A stretch of 40,958 nt of DNA from an uncultured Akkermansia sp. (GTDB lineage Bacteria; Verrucomicrobiota; Verrucomicrobiia; Verrucomicrobiales; Akkermansiaceae): NCBI GenBank assembly GCA_900548895.1, contig URLZ01000019.1, positions 1 to 40,958 on the forward strand. Direction: 5' to 3'. The translations under genes and the position numbers were made by a program. This document shows, piece after piece, positions 17,901 through 26,805 of the stretch. The notes beneath the pieces were generated by a model. That model was given only the letters and a program-made list of their open reading frames with translations, did no database searches and was not told the origin of the DNA. Every line of letters starts with the position of its first letter. The first letter of the stretch is position 1.

Positions 17901-20900
17901 TCAGGACGCGGACTTCTCGTCGCTGCTGTCCTCAGCCTTCGGTTGCCGGGCCGCCAGCGCCTTGGCCTTGCGGCCCATGAAGAAGGCCGCCGTCGCATCG
18001 CGCATGCGGGCAAAGATGGCGTAGAGTGCCGGAACCGTGAAGATACCGAAGCAGGTGGCCAGCAGCATACCGCAGAAGGTCGTGATGCCGATTTCCTGAC
18101 GGCTGGCAGCGCCGGACCCCGTCGCCACCACCATCGGGAAGACGCCGATGATGAAGGAGATGGCCGTCATCATCACCGCGCGGAAGCGCATGTTCGCGCC
18201 GCGGAGGGCGGCCTCGCGGATCGGCACCCCCTGCTCGTGCTCCTCCTTGCTGAACTCCACCATCAGAATGGCGTTCTTCGACGCCAGGCCGATGAGCATC
18301 AGGATGCCCAGCTGCACGTAGATGGAGAGCGTCAGGCCGAAGAGCTGGGCGCCCATGAGGGCGCCGAGCGTCGCCACGCTCACGGAGAGAATGACCGGAA
18401 TGGGCGTCGTCCAGCTCTCGTACTGCGCCACGAGGAAGAGGTAGGCGAAGAGCAGAGCCAGGCCGATGAGCTGGCCGATCTTGCCCTCGTTGGCGCGCTC
18501 CTGATACGAGAGGTTCTTCCAGCTGACCATCCACTGGCGGTCGCGGCCGGCGGCGCGCTCCTCCTTGTTGATCTCGGCGATCATCTCCTCAATGTAGTCC
18601 ATCACCTGGCCGGAGCCCACGCCCTGAGCCGCCGTCACGTCAATGTCGGCGCTCATGTATTGCTGGAAGCGCCCGTAGTTCGACGGCCCCATGCGGTACG
18701 AGAGCGTGCAGAGAGCCGAGAGCGGCACCATGTCGCCCGTATCACTGCGCACCATCTGGTTGAGGATGTCGTCGGCCGTGCGGCGGTCCGGCGTGGCGCC
18801 CTGAATCATGACCTTGAAGTTGAAGCCGTTGATGGTGAAATCATTGATGTAGGACGAGGCCAGGATGCTCTGCAGCGTCGTGAAGATCGTGCGCACGGGC
18901 ACCTTCAGCGCCTGCGCCTTCTCGCGGTTGATGTCGAGATGCACCTGCGGGATGTCCGAGTCATACTCGCAGCGCGTGTTGGCGACGAGGTCGGTGCGCG
19001 CACGCAGGCGGGCCTGCACCTCCTTGACCATGTTGCCGAGATCCTGCGGCGTTGCATCGCCGCTGGCCTGAAGCACCATCGAGATGCCGCCCGTGATGCC
19101 GAGGCCCTGAATGGCCGGCGGCGTCATGGCGATGACCGTGGCCTGCGGAATGTCGGCGCAGGCCGCATTGATCTTCTGGGCAATGGCCGTGCTGCTCAGA
19201 TCCGGCGTCGTGCGTTCATCCCAGTGCTTGAGCTGAATCATGAGCATGCCGCTGCTCTCGCCCGAGCCGCTGGCCATGCTGTAGCCGCTCTGGGCCGTGA
19301 CGTCGCGGATGCCCTCGATGTGCGAGAGTCGCTCTTCGATCTGGCGCAGCACCTTGTCCGTGCGCTGCTTGGCCGTGGCCGTGCCCTCCATGCTGACGAG
19401 CACGAAGAGGTTGCCCTTATCCTCCGTCGGGATGAAGGAGCTGTTGAGCTGCTCGGGTGCGAGCAGGTCGAAGTATTGCAGACCGCTCTCCTTCTGCTGC
19501 TTGGGCCCCGGCTGGGCGGTCTGAGACTGATCACCCCGCCAGAGCTTGTTCCAGGCGGCCGGAGCACCGTCGTAGTAGAAGTAGTTGGCGGCAAAGACGA
19601 TGGCCATGACGAGCACGGTGAGCCAAGCGTTGCGCACGAGGATGCCTGCCCCCTTCAGGTAGATGGCGCGCGCCTTGTTCAGGAACCAGTTGAAGGGCAC
19701 GAAGAGCACGGAGAGGCGGCTCGGATTCGCATTGGCCGGGCGCAGGATGAGCGCGCAGAGAGCGGGGGAGAGCGTCAGGGCGTTGATGGTCGAGATGCAG
19801 AGCGCCACGCACATGGTGACGGAGAACTGCGTGTAAATCACGCCCACCATGCCGCCGTAGAAGGCGATGGGCACGTAGACGGCGAGCGTCACCAGCGTGG
19901 TGGCGATGACGGCACCCGTGATCTGCTTCATGCTCTTGATGGTGGCCTCCTTCGGGCTGAGATTTTCATCCTTGATGAGGCGCATCACGTTTTCCACCAC
20001 CACGATGGCGTCGTCCACCAGCGAGCCGATGACGAGAATGAGGCCGAACATCGTCAGCACGTTGATCGTGTAGCCCAGCGGGTACATGATCATGAAGGCG
20101 CCCAGCAGCGAGACTGGGATGGCGATGGCCGGAATGAGCGTGGCGCGCCAGTCCTGCAGGAAGACGTAGGTGACGAGCACCACGAGAATCAGGGCCACCA
20201 CGAGCGTCTCGATGATTTCGTTCATCGTCGCCTCAATGGCCTGCGTGGGGTCATAGCCCATGCTCCACTCCATGCCGTCGGGGAAGGTGGGCTCGATCTT
20301 GCGCATCAGATCCTGCATGGCGCTGACGGTGTCCAGCGCGTTGGCGTCATTGTTGCGGAAGACCATCATACCGACGGCGTCCTTGCCGTTGAGGCGGCTG
20401 TAGCCGGAGTTTTTCTCCGCACCCAGCTCGACGGTGGCGATGTCCTTCAGCTTGGTGATGTGGCCGTTGTCACCGTATTTGACGATGATGTTCTCGAACT
20501 GAGAAACCGTCTGGAGTCGCCCGGTGGCGGTGACCTTGAAGGTGGCGTAGGACTGCTCGTCCTGCGAGCCGACGGCGCCGGCCGCCGCTTGGATGTTCTG
20601 GGCCTCGATGGCCTGGCGGACATCATCGGGCGTGATGTTCAGCGCGCTCATGCGCGTGGCGTTCATCCAGATGCGCATGGCGTAGTTGCGGCTCGGGATG
20701 ATATCCGCGCTGGAGATGCCGTCGAGATCGCAGATGCGGTCCTTGACGTTCATGCGCACCCAGTTGGCCAGTTCGAGCACCGACATCTTGTTCTCGTCGC
20801 AGCGGAAGTTGACGAAGCAGAGCATGTCGCCGGAGCGCTTGCGGACGTTGTAGCCCGTCTGCTTGATCTCGCTCGGCAGCTTCGATTCAATCTGCTTGAT

Positions 20901-21233
20901 GGCGTTGGCCACGTTCTGCTGGGCCGTGTCGTCGTTGGTGCCCGTCTCGAAGATGAGGGTGAGCGAGTAGCGACCGTCGTTGCTGCAGGTCGAGTAATAA
21001 TAGAGCAGGTCGTCCATGCCGACGATCTGCTCCTCGACCGTCGCGGCAACGACCTGCGCCAGCTCTTCGGCGCTGGCGCCCGTGTAGTTCATGCTCACCG
21101 AGATGGTGGGCGGCGAGACCTCCGGATATTCAGCAACGGGCATCTTGCCGATGCAGATGAGGCCGGCGAGCATCATCAGAATGGAGATGACGAAGGCGAA
21201 CTTCGGGCGGTGAATGAAGAATTCAGAGAACAT
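17901..21233 (-). CDS. RND (HAE1/AcrB-type) efflux pump, inner-membrane component
   Basis: 1110 residues, somewhat longer than AcrB (~1050). It begins FFIHRPKFAFVISILMMLAG, which is typical of HAE1 pumps. The proton-relay helix 4 has GSLVDDAIVVVENVMRL with both Asp residues. The helix 10 Lys region reads MLIGLASKNAILMVEF. Both periplasmic loop halves are present, with PVAEYPEVSPPTISV at the start of the porter domain. The charged tail RKAKALAARQPKAEDSSDEKSAS is an extension. It exports amphiphiles or drugs in exchange for protons as a trimer. It lies 97 bp downstream of the tandem adaptor gene, in one operon. No TolC-type outer-membrane gene is nearby, so the outer channel must be encoded elsewhere. 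Confidence 0.93.
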   Translation of the reverse strand: MFSEFFIHRPKFAFVISILMMLAGLICIGKMPVAEYPEVSPPTISVSMNYTGASAEELAQVVAATVEEQIVGMDDLLYYYSTCSNDGRYSLTLIFETGTNDDTAQQNVANAIKQIESKLPSEIKQTGYNVRKRSGDMLCFVNFRCDENKMSVLELANWVRMNVKDRICDLDGISSADIIPSRNYAMRIWMNATRMSALNITPDDVRQAIEAQNIQAAAGAVGSQDEQSYATFKVTATGRLQTVSQFENIIVKYGDNGHITKLKDIATVELGAEKNSGYSRLNGKDAVGMMVFRNNDANALDTVSAMQDLMRKIEPTFPDGMEWSMGYDPTQAIEATMNEIIETLVVALILVVLVTYVFLQDWRATLIPAIAIPVSLLGAFMIMYPLGYTINVLTMFGLILVIGSLVDDAIVVVENVMRLIKDENLSPKEATIKSMKQITGAVIATTLVTLAVYVPIAFYGGMVGVIYTQFSVTMCVALCISTINALTLSPALCALILRPANANPSRLSVLFVPFNWFLNKARAIYLKGAGILVRNAWLTVLVMAIVFAANYFYYDGAPAAWNKLWRGDQSQTAQPGPKQQKESGLQYFDLLAPEQLNSSFIPTEDKGNLFVLVSMEGTATAKQRTDKVLRQIEERLSHIEGIRDVTAQSGYSMASGSGESSGMLMIQLKHWDERTTPDLSSTAIAQKINAACADIPQATVIAMTPPAIQGLGITGGISMVLQASGDATPQDLGNMVKEVQARLRARTDLVANTRCEYDSDIPQVHLDINREKAQALKVPVRTIFTTLQSILASSYINDFTINGFNFKVMIQGATPDRRTADDILNQMVRSDTGDMVPLSALCTLSYRMGPSNYGRFQQYMSADIDVTAAQGVGSGQVMDYIEEMIAEINKEERAAGRDRQWMVSWKNLSYQERANEGKIGQLIGLALLFAYLFLVAQYESWTTPIPVILSVSVATLGALMGAQLFGLTLSIYVQLGILMLIGLASKNAILMVEFSKEEHEQGVPIREAALRGANMRFRAVMMTAISFIIGVFPMVVATGSGAASRQEIGITTFCGMLLATCFGIFTVPALYAIFARMRDATAAFFMGRKAKALAARQPKAEDSSDEKSAS

Positions 21234-21330
21234 GGCGGTGTCTGAAGTGAGGTGAGGGGGAGGGAAATGTTGAGGAGGAAGGGGGCTCCGCGAGAGGCGA
21301 TGTTCTGCGGGAGAAGAGGAACAGGGTTAA

Positions 21331-23466
21331 TCAGTGTTCAATGGCGACGGGACTGCCGTCTTCGAGATCGGCCAGGTTCGTGGTGATGACTTCGTCGCCC
21401 TCCTCGAGCCCGCTGTAGACGGGGATGCGCCCGCTCGCCGTGCTGGTGCCGCAGAGAATGCGCGTGAGGACGGCGCGTCCGTCGCGGTGGATGAAGACGT
21501 AGCGCCCGCGCGTGTCCGTCTGAATAGCCTGCTCGGGGATGGAGCAGACCTTGCTCTCCGGCTTGCGGGTCACGCGGATGGTCACGACGGCTCCGGGGCG
21601 CAGCTGATGCTCGCTGTTGGGGAAGGTCGCCCAGAAGTTCTGCGTGTCGGTCTCCGCTGTGATGCTGTTGTCCGAGAAGCTGACCACCCCTGCCTCCTTG
21701 AGCGGTGTGCCGTTGGCGGTCACGAGGCTGATGTCCGCATGCTTCAGCAGGTTGTCGTCCGAGCCGAAGTGCGACAGCACCTCATTTTCACTCAGCGAGA
21801 AGCGAACGTAGACGGGGCTGTGCTGGTAAATCGTCGTCAGCGGGGTCTTCGTGTCGGTGATGTAGTTGCCCTGCGCGATGGTGACGCGGCCGATGCGCGA
21901 GTTGAAGGGCGCGCGCATCGTGCAGCGGCTCAGATCATCTTCCGCGATGATGAGGGCCGCCTCGGCGCTCGACTTCTGCGCGATGAGCTCATCGAGCGTC
22001 GCCTTGGCGCTGTCGCGTTCCTCGGCGCTGGTCGCTTTCCCCTTCATGAGCTGCTCCTGGCGCTCATACTTGCTCTTGGCATCAGCAATGCGGATATCGA
22101 GCTGGGCAATGCGGGCTTTCTCGGCGTTGACGGCCGCTTCATAGCGCGTGGTGTCGATGCGGAAGATCACATCGCCGCGGCTCACCATGTCGCCGTCCTT
22201 GACCGCCTGTTCGATGAGCAGGCCTTGAACGAGGGGGCGAATCTGGATCTTGTTGATGGCCTCAACCTGAGCGCTGGCGCAGCTGAGGACGGTGGTGTCC
22301 GATTCGAGAATGGTCTTGTCCGTCTTCACGCTCACGGGAGTGGCCTCCTGCGGCATCGTGTTGCCCTTGACTGTCTTCGTGTCCGCGCTGCTCGTGAAGG
22401 CGGGGATGACGGTGGAACCCACGCGCGTCTTGTGCGAGCCGTCACTGATGACCACTTCGCCCTCCTCGAGCCCGCTGTAGATGGACTGAAGGCGCCCCTG
22501 CACGTTGCCGGCGATGACGTCGCGGCGCTGAACGCGGTTGTCTTTGTCCACGACGTAGACGAAGGAGCCGTTCGCGTCGTACTGCACGGCCGTCAGCGGC
22601 ACCATGGTGACGACGGCGGTGTCAGTTAGCGTGATGGTCATGGCCCCGATGCCCTGAGGTGTCAGCACGTTGTTCTCATTGGGGAACTCGGCCCAGAGGT
22701 TGTAGGAGTCCGTGTTGGCGGCCAGAGCGGTGTCCACAATGCGGATGACGCCGTCGTGCGGGTAGCTGCGCCCCGTGGCGGTGATGAGCTGCGGGCGGGC
22801 CACTTCCGCAATGCGCTTGGGCCCGTGGAAGATGCCGTTGACGTCGCTCTGGCTGAGCGGGAAACGCACGTAGATCGGATCCATCTGCTGGATCGTCAGA
22901 AGAGTCTCACCCGGGGTGATGTAGTTGCCCTCCGTGAAAGTCATGCGGCCGACCCTGCCCGTGATTTCGGCGCGTATGGTGCAGTCACTGAGGTCTTTGC
23001 GAGCCTTGACGAGATTGGCCTCGGCCTCGGCTTCGCGCGCTCTCAGCTCGGCGAGGGTGGCCTTGGCGGTCTCCGTCTCTTCTTTAGAGGCGGCGTTGCT
23101 TTGCTGGAGGCTTTGCAGGCGTCGGCAGCGGGCGTCGGCATGCAGGATCAGGGCCTTGAGCTCATTGAGGCTCGCCTCGGCCTGTTGAACGGCCGCTTTG
23201 TAGCGGATGGGGTTGATTTCAAAGAGGATGTCGCCCTTTTTCACCATGGCGCCCTCTTTGAAGTGCGGCTCCATGAGAAAGCCCTCAACAGCGGATGAAA
23301 CGCGCACGGTGCGGATGGCTTCGGTGCGGCCGATGCTGCGGCGCGTGACTTGATCTTTGCCGGTGGTGACTTTGTCAACCTGGACGTAGGGGGACGCGCC
23401 CATGGGCATCTGGGCAAAGGCGCTGCCGGCCATCAGGGACGTGATCAGGGGGACTCGAATGTTCAT
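21331..23466 (-). CDS. Tandem (two-in-one) RND membrane-fusion/adaptor protein
   Basis: 711 residues, twice the usual adaptor length. A signal peptide (about 1-18, ending AFA) starts the first half. Both halves carry the whole adaptor plan: split lipoyl domain, coiled-coil hairpin, beta-barrel and membrane-proximal domain. The lipoyl entries are SSAVEGFLMEPHFKEGAMVKKGD and RPLVQGLLIEQAVKDGDMVSRGD. The exits are GRVGRMTFTEGNYIT and SRIGRVTIAQGNYIT. The ends are SGLEEGEVVIS and SGLEEGDEVIT. The hairpin tip motif R-x3-L-x6-S for TolC docking is kept in both: Arg116/Leu120/Ser127 and Arg469/Leu473/Ser480, offset 353. The second half (from Met371) has no signal peptide and follows with no stop, so it cannot be an independent exported protein. 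Three chains would build the usual six-subunit ring around an RND trimer. Confidence 0.9.
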   Translation of the reverse strand: MNIRVPLITSLMAGSAFAQMPMGASPYVQVDKVTTGKDQVTRRSIGRTEAIRTVRVSSAVEGFLMEPHFKEGAMVKKGDILFEINPIRYKAAVQQAEASLNELKALILHADARCRRLQSLQQSNAASKEETETAKATLAELRAREAEAEANLVKARKDLSDCTIRAEITGRVGRMTFTEGNYITPGETLLTIQQMDPIYVRFPLSQSDVNGIFHGPKRIAEVARPQLITATGRSYPHDGVIRIVDTALAANTDSYNLWAEFPNENNVLTPQGIGAMTITLTDTAVVTMVPLTAVQYDANGSFVYVVDKDNRVQRRDVIAGNVQGRLQSIYSGLEEGEVVISDGSHKTRVGSTVIPAFTSSADTKTVKGNTMPQEATPVSVKTDKTILESDTTVLSCASAQVEAINKIQIRPLVQGLLIEQAVKDGDMVSRGDVIFRIDTTRYEAAVNAEKARIAQLDIRIADAKSKYERQEQLMKGKATSAEERDSAKATLDELIAQKSSAEAALIIAEDDLSRCTMRAPFNSRIGRVTIAQGNYITDTKTPLTTIYQHSPVYVRFSLSENEVLSHFGSDDNLLKHADISLVTANGTPLKEAGVVSFSDNSITAETDTQNFWATFPNSEHQLRPGAVVTIRVTRKPESKVCSIPEQAIQTDTRGRYVFIHRDGRAVLTRILCGTSTASGRIPVYSGLEEGDEVITTNLADLEDGSPVAIEH

Positions 23467-24027
23467 ACGCTATAGTGCTGAGAGTACGCAGCAGATTAAC
23501 GCGGAGCGTTTATGCTGGCAAGGATAAAGTGTGTGTGCAGGTGGGGGCTCGCGCCGCGGGCCGGGGCTGCCTCGTGCGCTTCTGCCCGATAGGCGTGTTT
23601 CTAAAACCTTAACGTAAAGATTTTTGAGTGGACGCCGCAGCTCGGAGGCGCGCAGGGTGCCTGTCTGCCATGTATGACGCGAAGAGTTCGGGGAGCGGAA
23701 AGAGCTCTGTGCCTCGGCAAGAGGCTCCGGCTCGCGAGCTCTAAAGGCATCCCCGGCTGGGGAACGGGAAAACGGCGCGATGTCTACAGCCTTCGGGGAG
23801 TATGACGCTGTCAGCCCCCCGCATCACCTCCGAGCTCACTCCGAGAGGAGGCGGCTTGAGACGAGGGCGAAGCGGCGACGGGGGCCGACCGCTTCCCGAC
23901 GCGAGGGGGCATCCGTCGCCCGGCGGGCGGCGGTCTCCGAGCCCGCGAGCCTCCGGCGCCTCCCGGGCTCTTCGGGTGTTTCCCCTCAGGGCTCGGCCGT
24001 ACTCGGCGGTGAAAATTCGATGAGACC
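23467..24027. other. 561-bp gene-free region between flavodoxin and the efflux operon
   Basis: I see no gene. It holds the efflux promoter (23493-23521), an AT-richer stretch (23590-23625), and nested inverted repeats AGAGCTC/GAGCTCT (23701-23707, 23736-23742) around GCCTC/GAGGC (23711-23715, 23721-23725). Confidence 0.5.
23493..23521 (-). promoter_or_regulatory. Probable promoter of the efflux operon
   Basis: Minus strand TTGCCA (23516-23521), 17-bp spacer, TAATCT (23493-23498). The start would be near 23486, about 20 nt before the adaptor ATG. No obvious regulator gene or operator lies beside it. Confidence 0.4.
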
Positions 24028-24597
24028 TTACTCTCGGGAACCCTTGTCGCAGCGTTCGCTGCCGCCGTGCTCCTCTCCGCCGCCGCAGCCGTCACAGTCG
24101 TCACAACCCTTGCAGCTCTCCCCGCAGCGGCAGCCCTCGCCCTCGCTCTCTTGCTGCTCCGCCCGCAGCAGGGGCGTGAGGCGGCGGAGCCACTCTTCGA
24201 GATCCGCTTCGCCGTTGTCGTCGCTCTTCGTGAGAGGCAGCAGGCGCTTCGCCCCGGCGCGGGCCAGAAAGTCATCAAAGTCCTCCCCCGCCCGGCAGAA
24301 GTGCTCGAAGCTGGCCATGCCGAGGGCGAAGACGGCGTAGCGGAGCTTTTCGAAGCGGCGCTCGGTTTTGCTGAGCTGGTAGTGGAGCTCGGAGGCGTTC
24401 GAGGGCGGGTCGCCGTCTCCCCAGGTGCTGGTGATAATGAGCAGAAGGCGCATGGCGCCGATCACCTCCGGGGTGATGTCCTCCATGCCGGCGCAGGCCG
24501 AGTGAAGACCTTGGCTCTTGAGCTGTGAGACGGCGGACTCGGCAAGCAGGCGGGCGTTGCCCGTCTCCGAGCCGTAGATGATGTAGATGGTGCTCAT
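24028..24597 (-). CDS. Flavodoxin-like protein with a cysteine-rich C-terminal tail
   Basis: 189 residues from the ATG at 24597; the frame is open further upstream but without flavodoxin sequence. Residues 1-~145 are an FMN-binding flavodoxin domain: the phosphate loop IIYGSETGNA (Ser10-Asn14), the aromatic loop STWGDGDPPSNA, and FALGMASFEHFCRAGEDFDDFLARAGA. It is closest in feel to the sulfite-reductase flavoprotein domain. The tail (~150-189) is rich in Gly, Glu, Asp and Cys. It has Cys156, 158, 162, 165, 168, 171 and 183, including CxxCxxCxxC. Such spacing can bind a metal or an iron-sulfur cluster. No reductase domain follows, so it probably shuttles electrons to a separate partner. Confidence 0.8.
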   Translation of the reverse strand: MSTIYIIYGSETGNARLLAESAVSQLKSQGLHSACAGMEDITPEVIGAMRLLLIITSTWGDGDPPSNASELHYQLSKTERRFEKLRYAVFALGMASFEHFCRAGEDFDDFLARAGAKRLLPLTKSDDNGEADLEEWLRRLTPLLRAEQQESEGEGCRCGESCKGCDDCDGCGGGEEHGGSERCDKGSRE

Positions 24598-24786
24598 GGT
24601 TGATGTGTCAGGTGCGGGCTGGGTCGGCCACTGGTGGGGCCGACGTAGGCGTGGTCGGCGCAGCGTAGGCGGGGGCGCGAGCTTTGCGGGAGCTGCGGCC
24701 GGGTCCCGTCCGAGTCGCAGGACCGGGCGCTTGCCCGCGGGGAAATCAGCCGGGGGGGGCATCCGCCGGCCGCTCAGCGGGCAAAA

Positions 24787-25773
24787 TCAGCGGGAGGGAT
24801 AGGAGGCGCGTACCGAGCTGGAGGCTGCATCCGGCAGAATGAACTTGTGCAGCTCGACGCGGGCGCTCCGCGCGCCGAAATCCTCGACGATGCTGCGCGC
24901 CATGCGGTGGGCGAGGGTTTCGAGCAGGCACACGGGCTGCTGCTGCGCGCTCTCGACGAGCTTGTGCGCGAGAGCCTCGTAGTCGATCGTCTTCTCGATG
25001 TCGTCCTCCATCGCAGCGAGGCTGATCGGCGGCACGAAGCTGATGTCGGCGCTGAGGCGCTGGGGTGCGGAGCGCTCCTCGTCCGTCACGCCGATGCAGC
25101 AGCTGAACTCCAGAGCGTTGATGCCGACGCTGTCCGGCTCGGGCGCGGCAGCGGCGCGCTGCATGATCTGCTGCAGGGCCGCGAGATCCGGCACGATGAA
25201 GTCGGGGCGCGAGGCGCTGAGCTGCTGGGCGTTGTTGTAGCCGGTGAGCACGCCGATGCCGGTGATGCCGACGCGGTGCGCCGCATCGATGTCATGCTGC
25301 ATGTCGCCGATGAAGGCTGTGTCTTCCGGGCGCAGGCCGTGCTGCTGCATCAGCAGCGGGATGTGCTCCTCCTTGTTGTGGATGCCCGAGTGAATGTGCT
25401 CAAAATAGGGGTAGAGCCCCAAGGCCCGCGCCTGAGACTCAAAAGCCTTCGGATCCATGCTCGTGAGAATGAAGCAGCGGATGCCCGAATCGGCGCAGAA
25501 GCGGATGAAGTCGCGCGCGTGCGGCAGCAGCGTGACACCCGTCGCCGAGGCGTCAAAGGCCTTGCGGTAGAGATTCTCCAAATCCTCCAGCTTGGCCTCC
25601 GGCGTCTTCCATGCGTAATATCCCGGGTAGGGAAGCTGGAATTCGTTGCGGAAGGCCTCGGCCGTCAGCGGCTCGCGGCCGTACTGGGCCAGCACGTAGT
25701 TGGTGGCCTCGATGGTGAGGGCAAGGTCGTCGCAGAGCGTGCCCGACCAGTCGAAGATGAGGTTGCGGTACAT
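24787..25773 (-). CDS. HAD-family phosphatase fused to dihydroneopterin aldolase (FolB)
   Basis: About 328 residues; two adjacent ATGs (25776, 25773) make the exact start uncertain. Residue numbers here count from 25776. Residues 1-~205 are a HAD hydrolase with a small helical cap: motif I FDWSGTL (Asp9), motif II FILTS (Thr105), motif III Lys135 and motif IV GDMQHD (157-162). Motif I has Ser11 where most HAD phosphatases have the second Asp. DWSGT recalls the DWAGT of phosphonatases. Residues ~217-320 match FolB: IGVTDEERSAPQRLSADISF, DDIEKTIDYEALAHKL, LLETLAHRMA and ELHKFILPDA, with the conserved Glu and Lys. FolB makes 6-hydroxymethyl-dihydropterin for folate. The HAD half could supply the preceding dephosphorylation of dihydroneopterin phosphate; that is inferred from the fusion. 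Confidence 0.85.
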   Translation of the reverse strand: MYRNLIFDWSGTLCDDLALTIEATNYVLAQYGREPLTAEAFRNEFQLPYPGYYAWKTPEAKLEDLENLYRKAFDASATGVTLLPHARDFIRFCADSGIRCFILTSMDPKAFESQARALGLYPYFEHIHSGIHNKEEHIPLLMQQHGLRPEDTAFIGDMQHDIDAAHRVGITGIGVLTGYNNAQQLSASRPDFIVPDLAALQQIMQRAAAAPEPDSVGINALEFSCCIGVTDEERSAPQRLSADISFVPPISLAAMEDDIEKTIDYEALAHKLVESAQQQPVCLLETLAHRMARSIVEDFGARSARVELHKFILPDAASSSVRASYPSR

Positions 25774-25797
25774 CATGGCTTGAAGTGCATCACCTGC

Positions 25798-26805
25798 TCA
25801 GGAGCGCCGGGCGCTGCCGCCGGCCGAGCGCCGCGCCCGCAGCGGCTGGGTGCTGATGCGGTTTTTGATCTGGAACTTGCGGATGGCGTGCTTGAGCGAG
25901 GGGTTGACGAAGGGATTGTCCTTGCCGTAGCGCGCCCAAGGGCCGCCCGGCACCAGTGAGAAATCGACGAAGCGCCAGTGCACCTTCGCCATGCCGCCCT
26001 TGATGCCGAGGTAGTCGCGCACGGCCGGCGAGAGGTCGATGCCGGCAGCGTTGTTGGCGTGGTTTTTCGGCGGAGCGTTGCGGAAGACGTACTCCCAGTC
26101 ATCGGTGCGGAAGGGGCCGCAGTCCTCCCACTGCGCGAAGCAGTATTTGCCGTTGTAGTAGATCTGCACCCAGGTGCCGCGGCAGACGGACTCATATTTG
26201 CCGCCCTTGTCCCGCCGATACCAGGGGATGACGCGGGACGCCTCCGGCTTCGGGCCGCCGCGGTCCACATCGTTGTAGGGCAGGGCGACGTAGAAGGGGT
26301 TGAGCTGCGGCGTGAAGCCGAGCGGAGCGTAGGTGACGGGATCGCGGTTGGCGGGGTTCGGGTCATCGTAGCCGCCGTAGTTGTCGTCCCACATGCTGTC
26401 CCAGCTGCTGGCGGTGTTGGGCGTCGGGTTGCGCTTGGTGGCCAGCTCACCGATGTAGAAGTAGGTGGCCGTGATGTCAAAGTGCCAAGGCATGGTGCCG
26501 GGGCGATTGGTCTGCGGCTGCGTCTTCGGATCGGGGAAGTTGGTGCGGTGGCTCTGGTCGAGCGTCGGTCGAATGGGGCCGGCGGCGATGGCGGCGCGGC
26601 GCAGCTCTTCCTTGCTCATGTGGCGCACGCGGCGCTTCGCGGCCGTGACGCTCGGGGATTTGCGTGTGGCGTTGTCGAGCTTGCGCCCGGTGGTGAAGCT
26701 CGGGGAGCTGCTGCGGCCGGAGCCGCGGATCTCTGCCCCCTGCGTCGGCAGGAGCGCGAGGAGAGCGAGGAGAGCGAGAAGGGAGAGCAGGAGGGGGGCT
26801 TTCAT
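25798..26805 (-). CDS. Secreted protein with a double-psi beta-barrel (RlpA-like) region
   Basis: 335 residues from the ATG at 26805, which starts a clear signal peptide (KAPLLLSLLALLALLALLPTQGAE). The ~90 residues after it are basic and low-complexity (RSSSPSFTTGRKLDNATRK). The core (~95-300) is rich in Trp, Tyr and Pro. The segment YNGKYCFAQWEDCGPF, then about 30 residues later AAGIDLSPAVRDYLGI, matches the strand-GPF ... IDLS-x-A-x3-LG pattern of double-psi beta-barrels such as RlpA. No SPOR domain follows. A role in peptidoglycan or surface structure is plausible, but the family match rests on this motif only. The C-terminus is very basic (RARRSAGGSARRS). It is 24 bp upstream of the HAD-FolB start and probably co-transcribed. 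Confidence 0.65.
   Translation of the reverse strand: MKAPLLLSLLALLALLALLPTQGAEIRGSGRSSSPSFTTGRKLDNATRKSPSVTAAKRRVRHMSKEELRRAAIAAGPIRPTLDQSHRTNFPDPKTQPQTNRPGTMPWHFDITATYFYIGELATKRNPTPNTASSWDSMWDDNYGGYDDPNPANRDPVTYAPLGFTPQLNPFYVALPYNDVDRGGPKPEASRVIPWYRRDKGGKYESVCRGTWVQIYYNGKYCFAQWEDCGPFRTDDWEYVFRNAPPKNHANNAAGIDLSPAVRDYLGIKGGMAKVHWRFVDFSLVPGGPWARYGKDNPFVNPSLKHAIRKFQIKNRISTQPLRARRSAGGSARRS

Noticed and set aside
17280..21245. A 1321-codon open frame on the plus strand
   Set aside because: It lies opposite the RND pump gene, whose protein is unmistakable. The translation is His/Glu/Arg/Asp-rich with no family features, as expected for the reverse frame of high-GC coding DNA.
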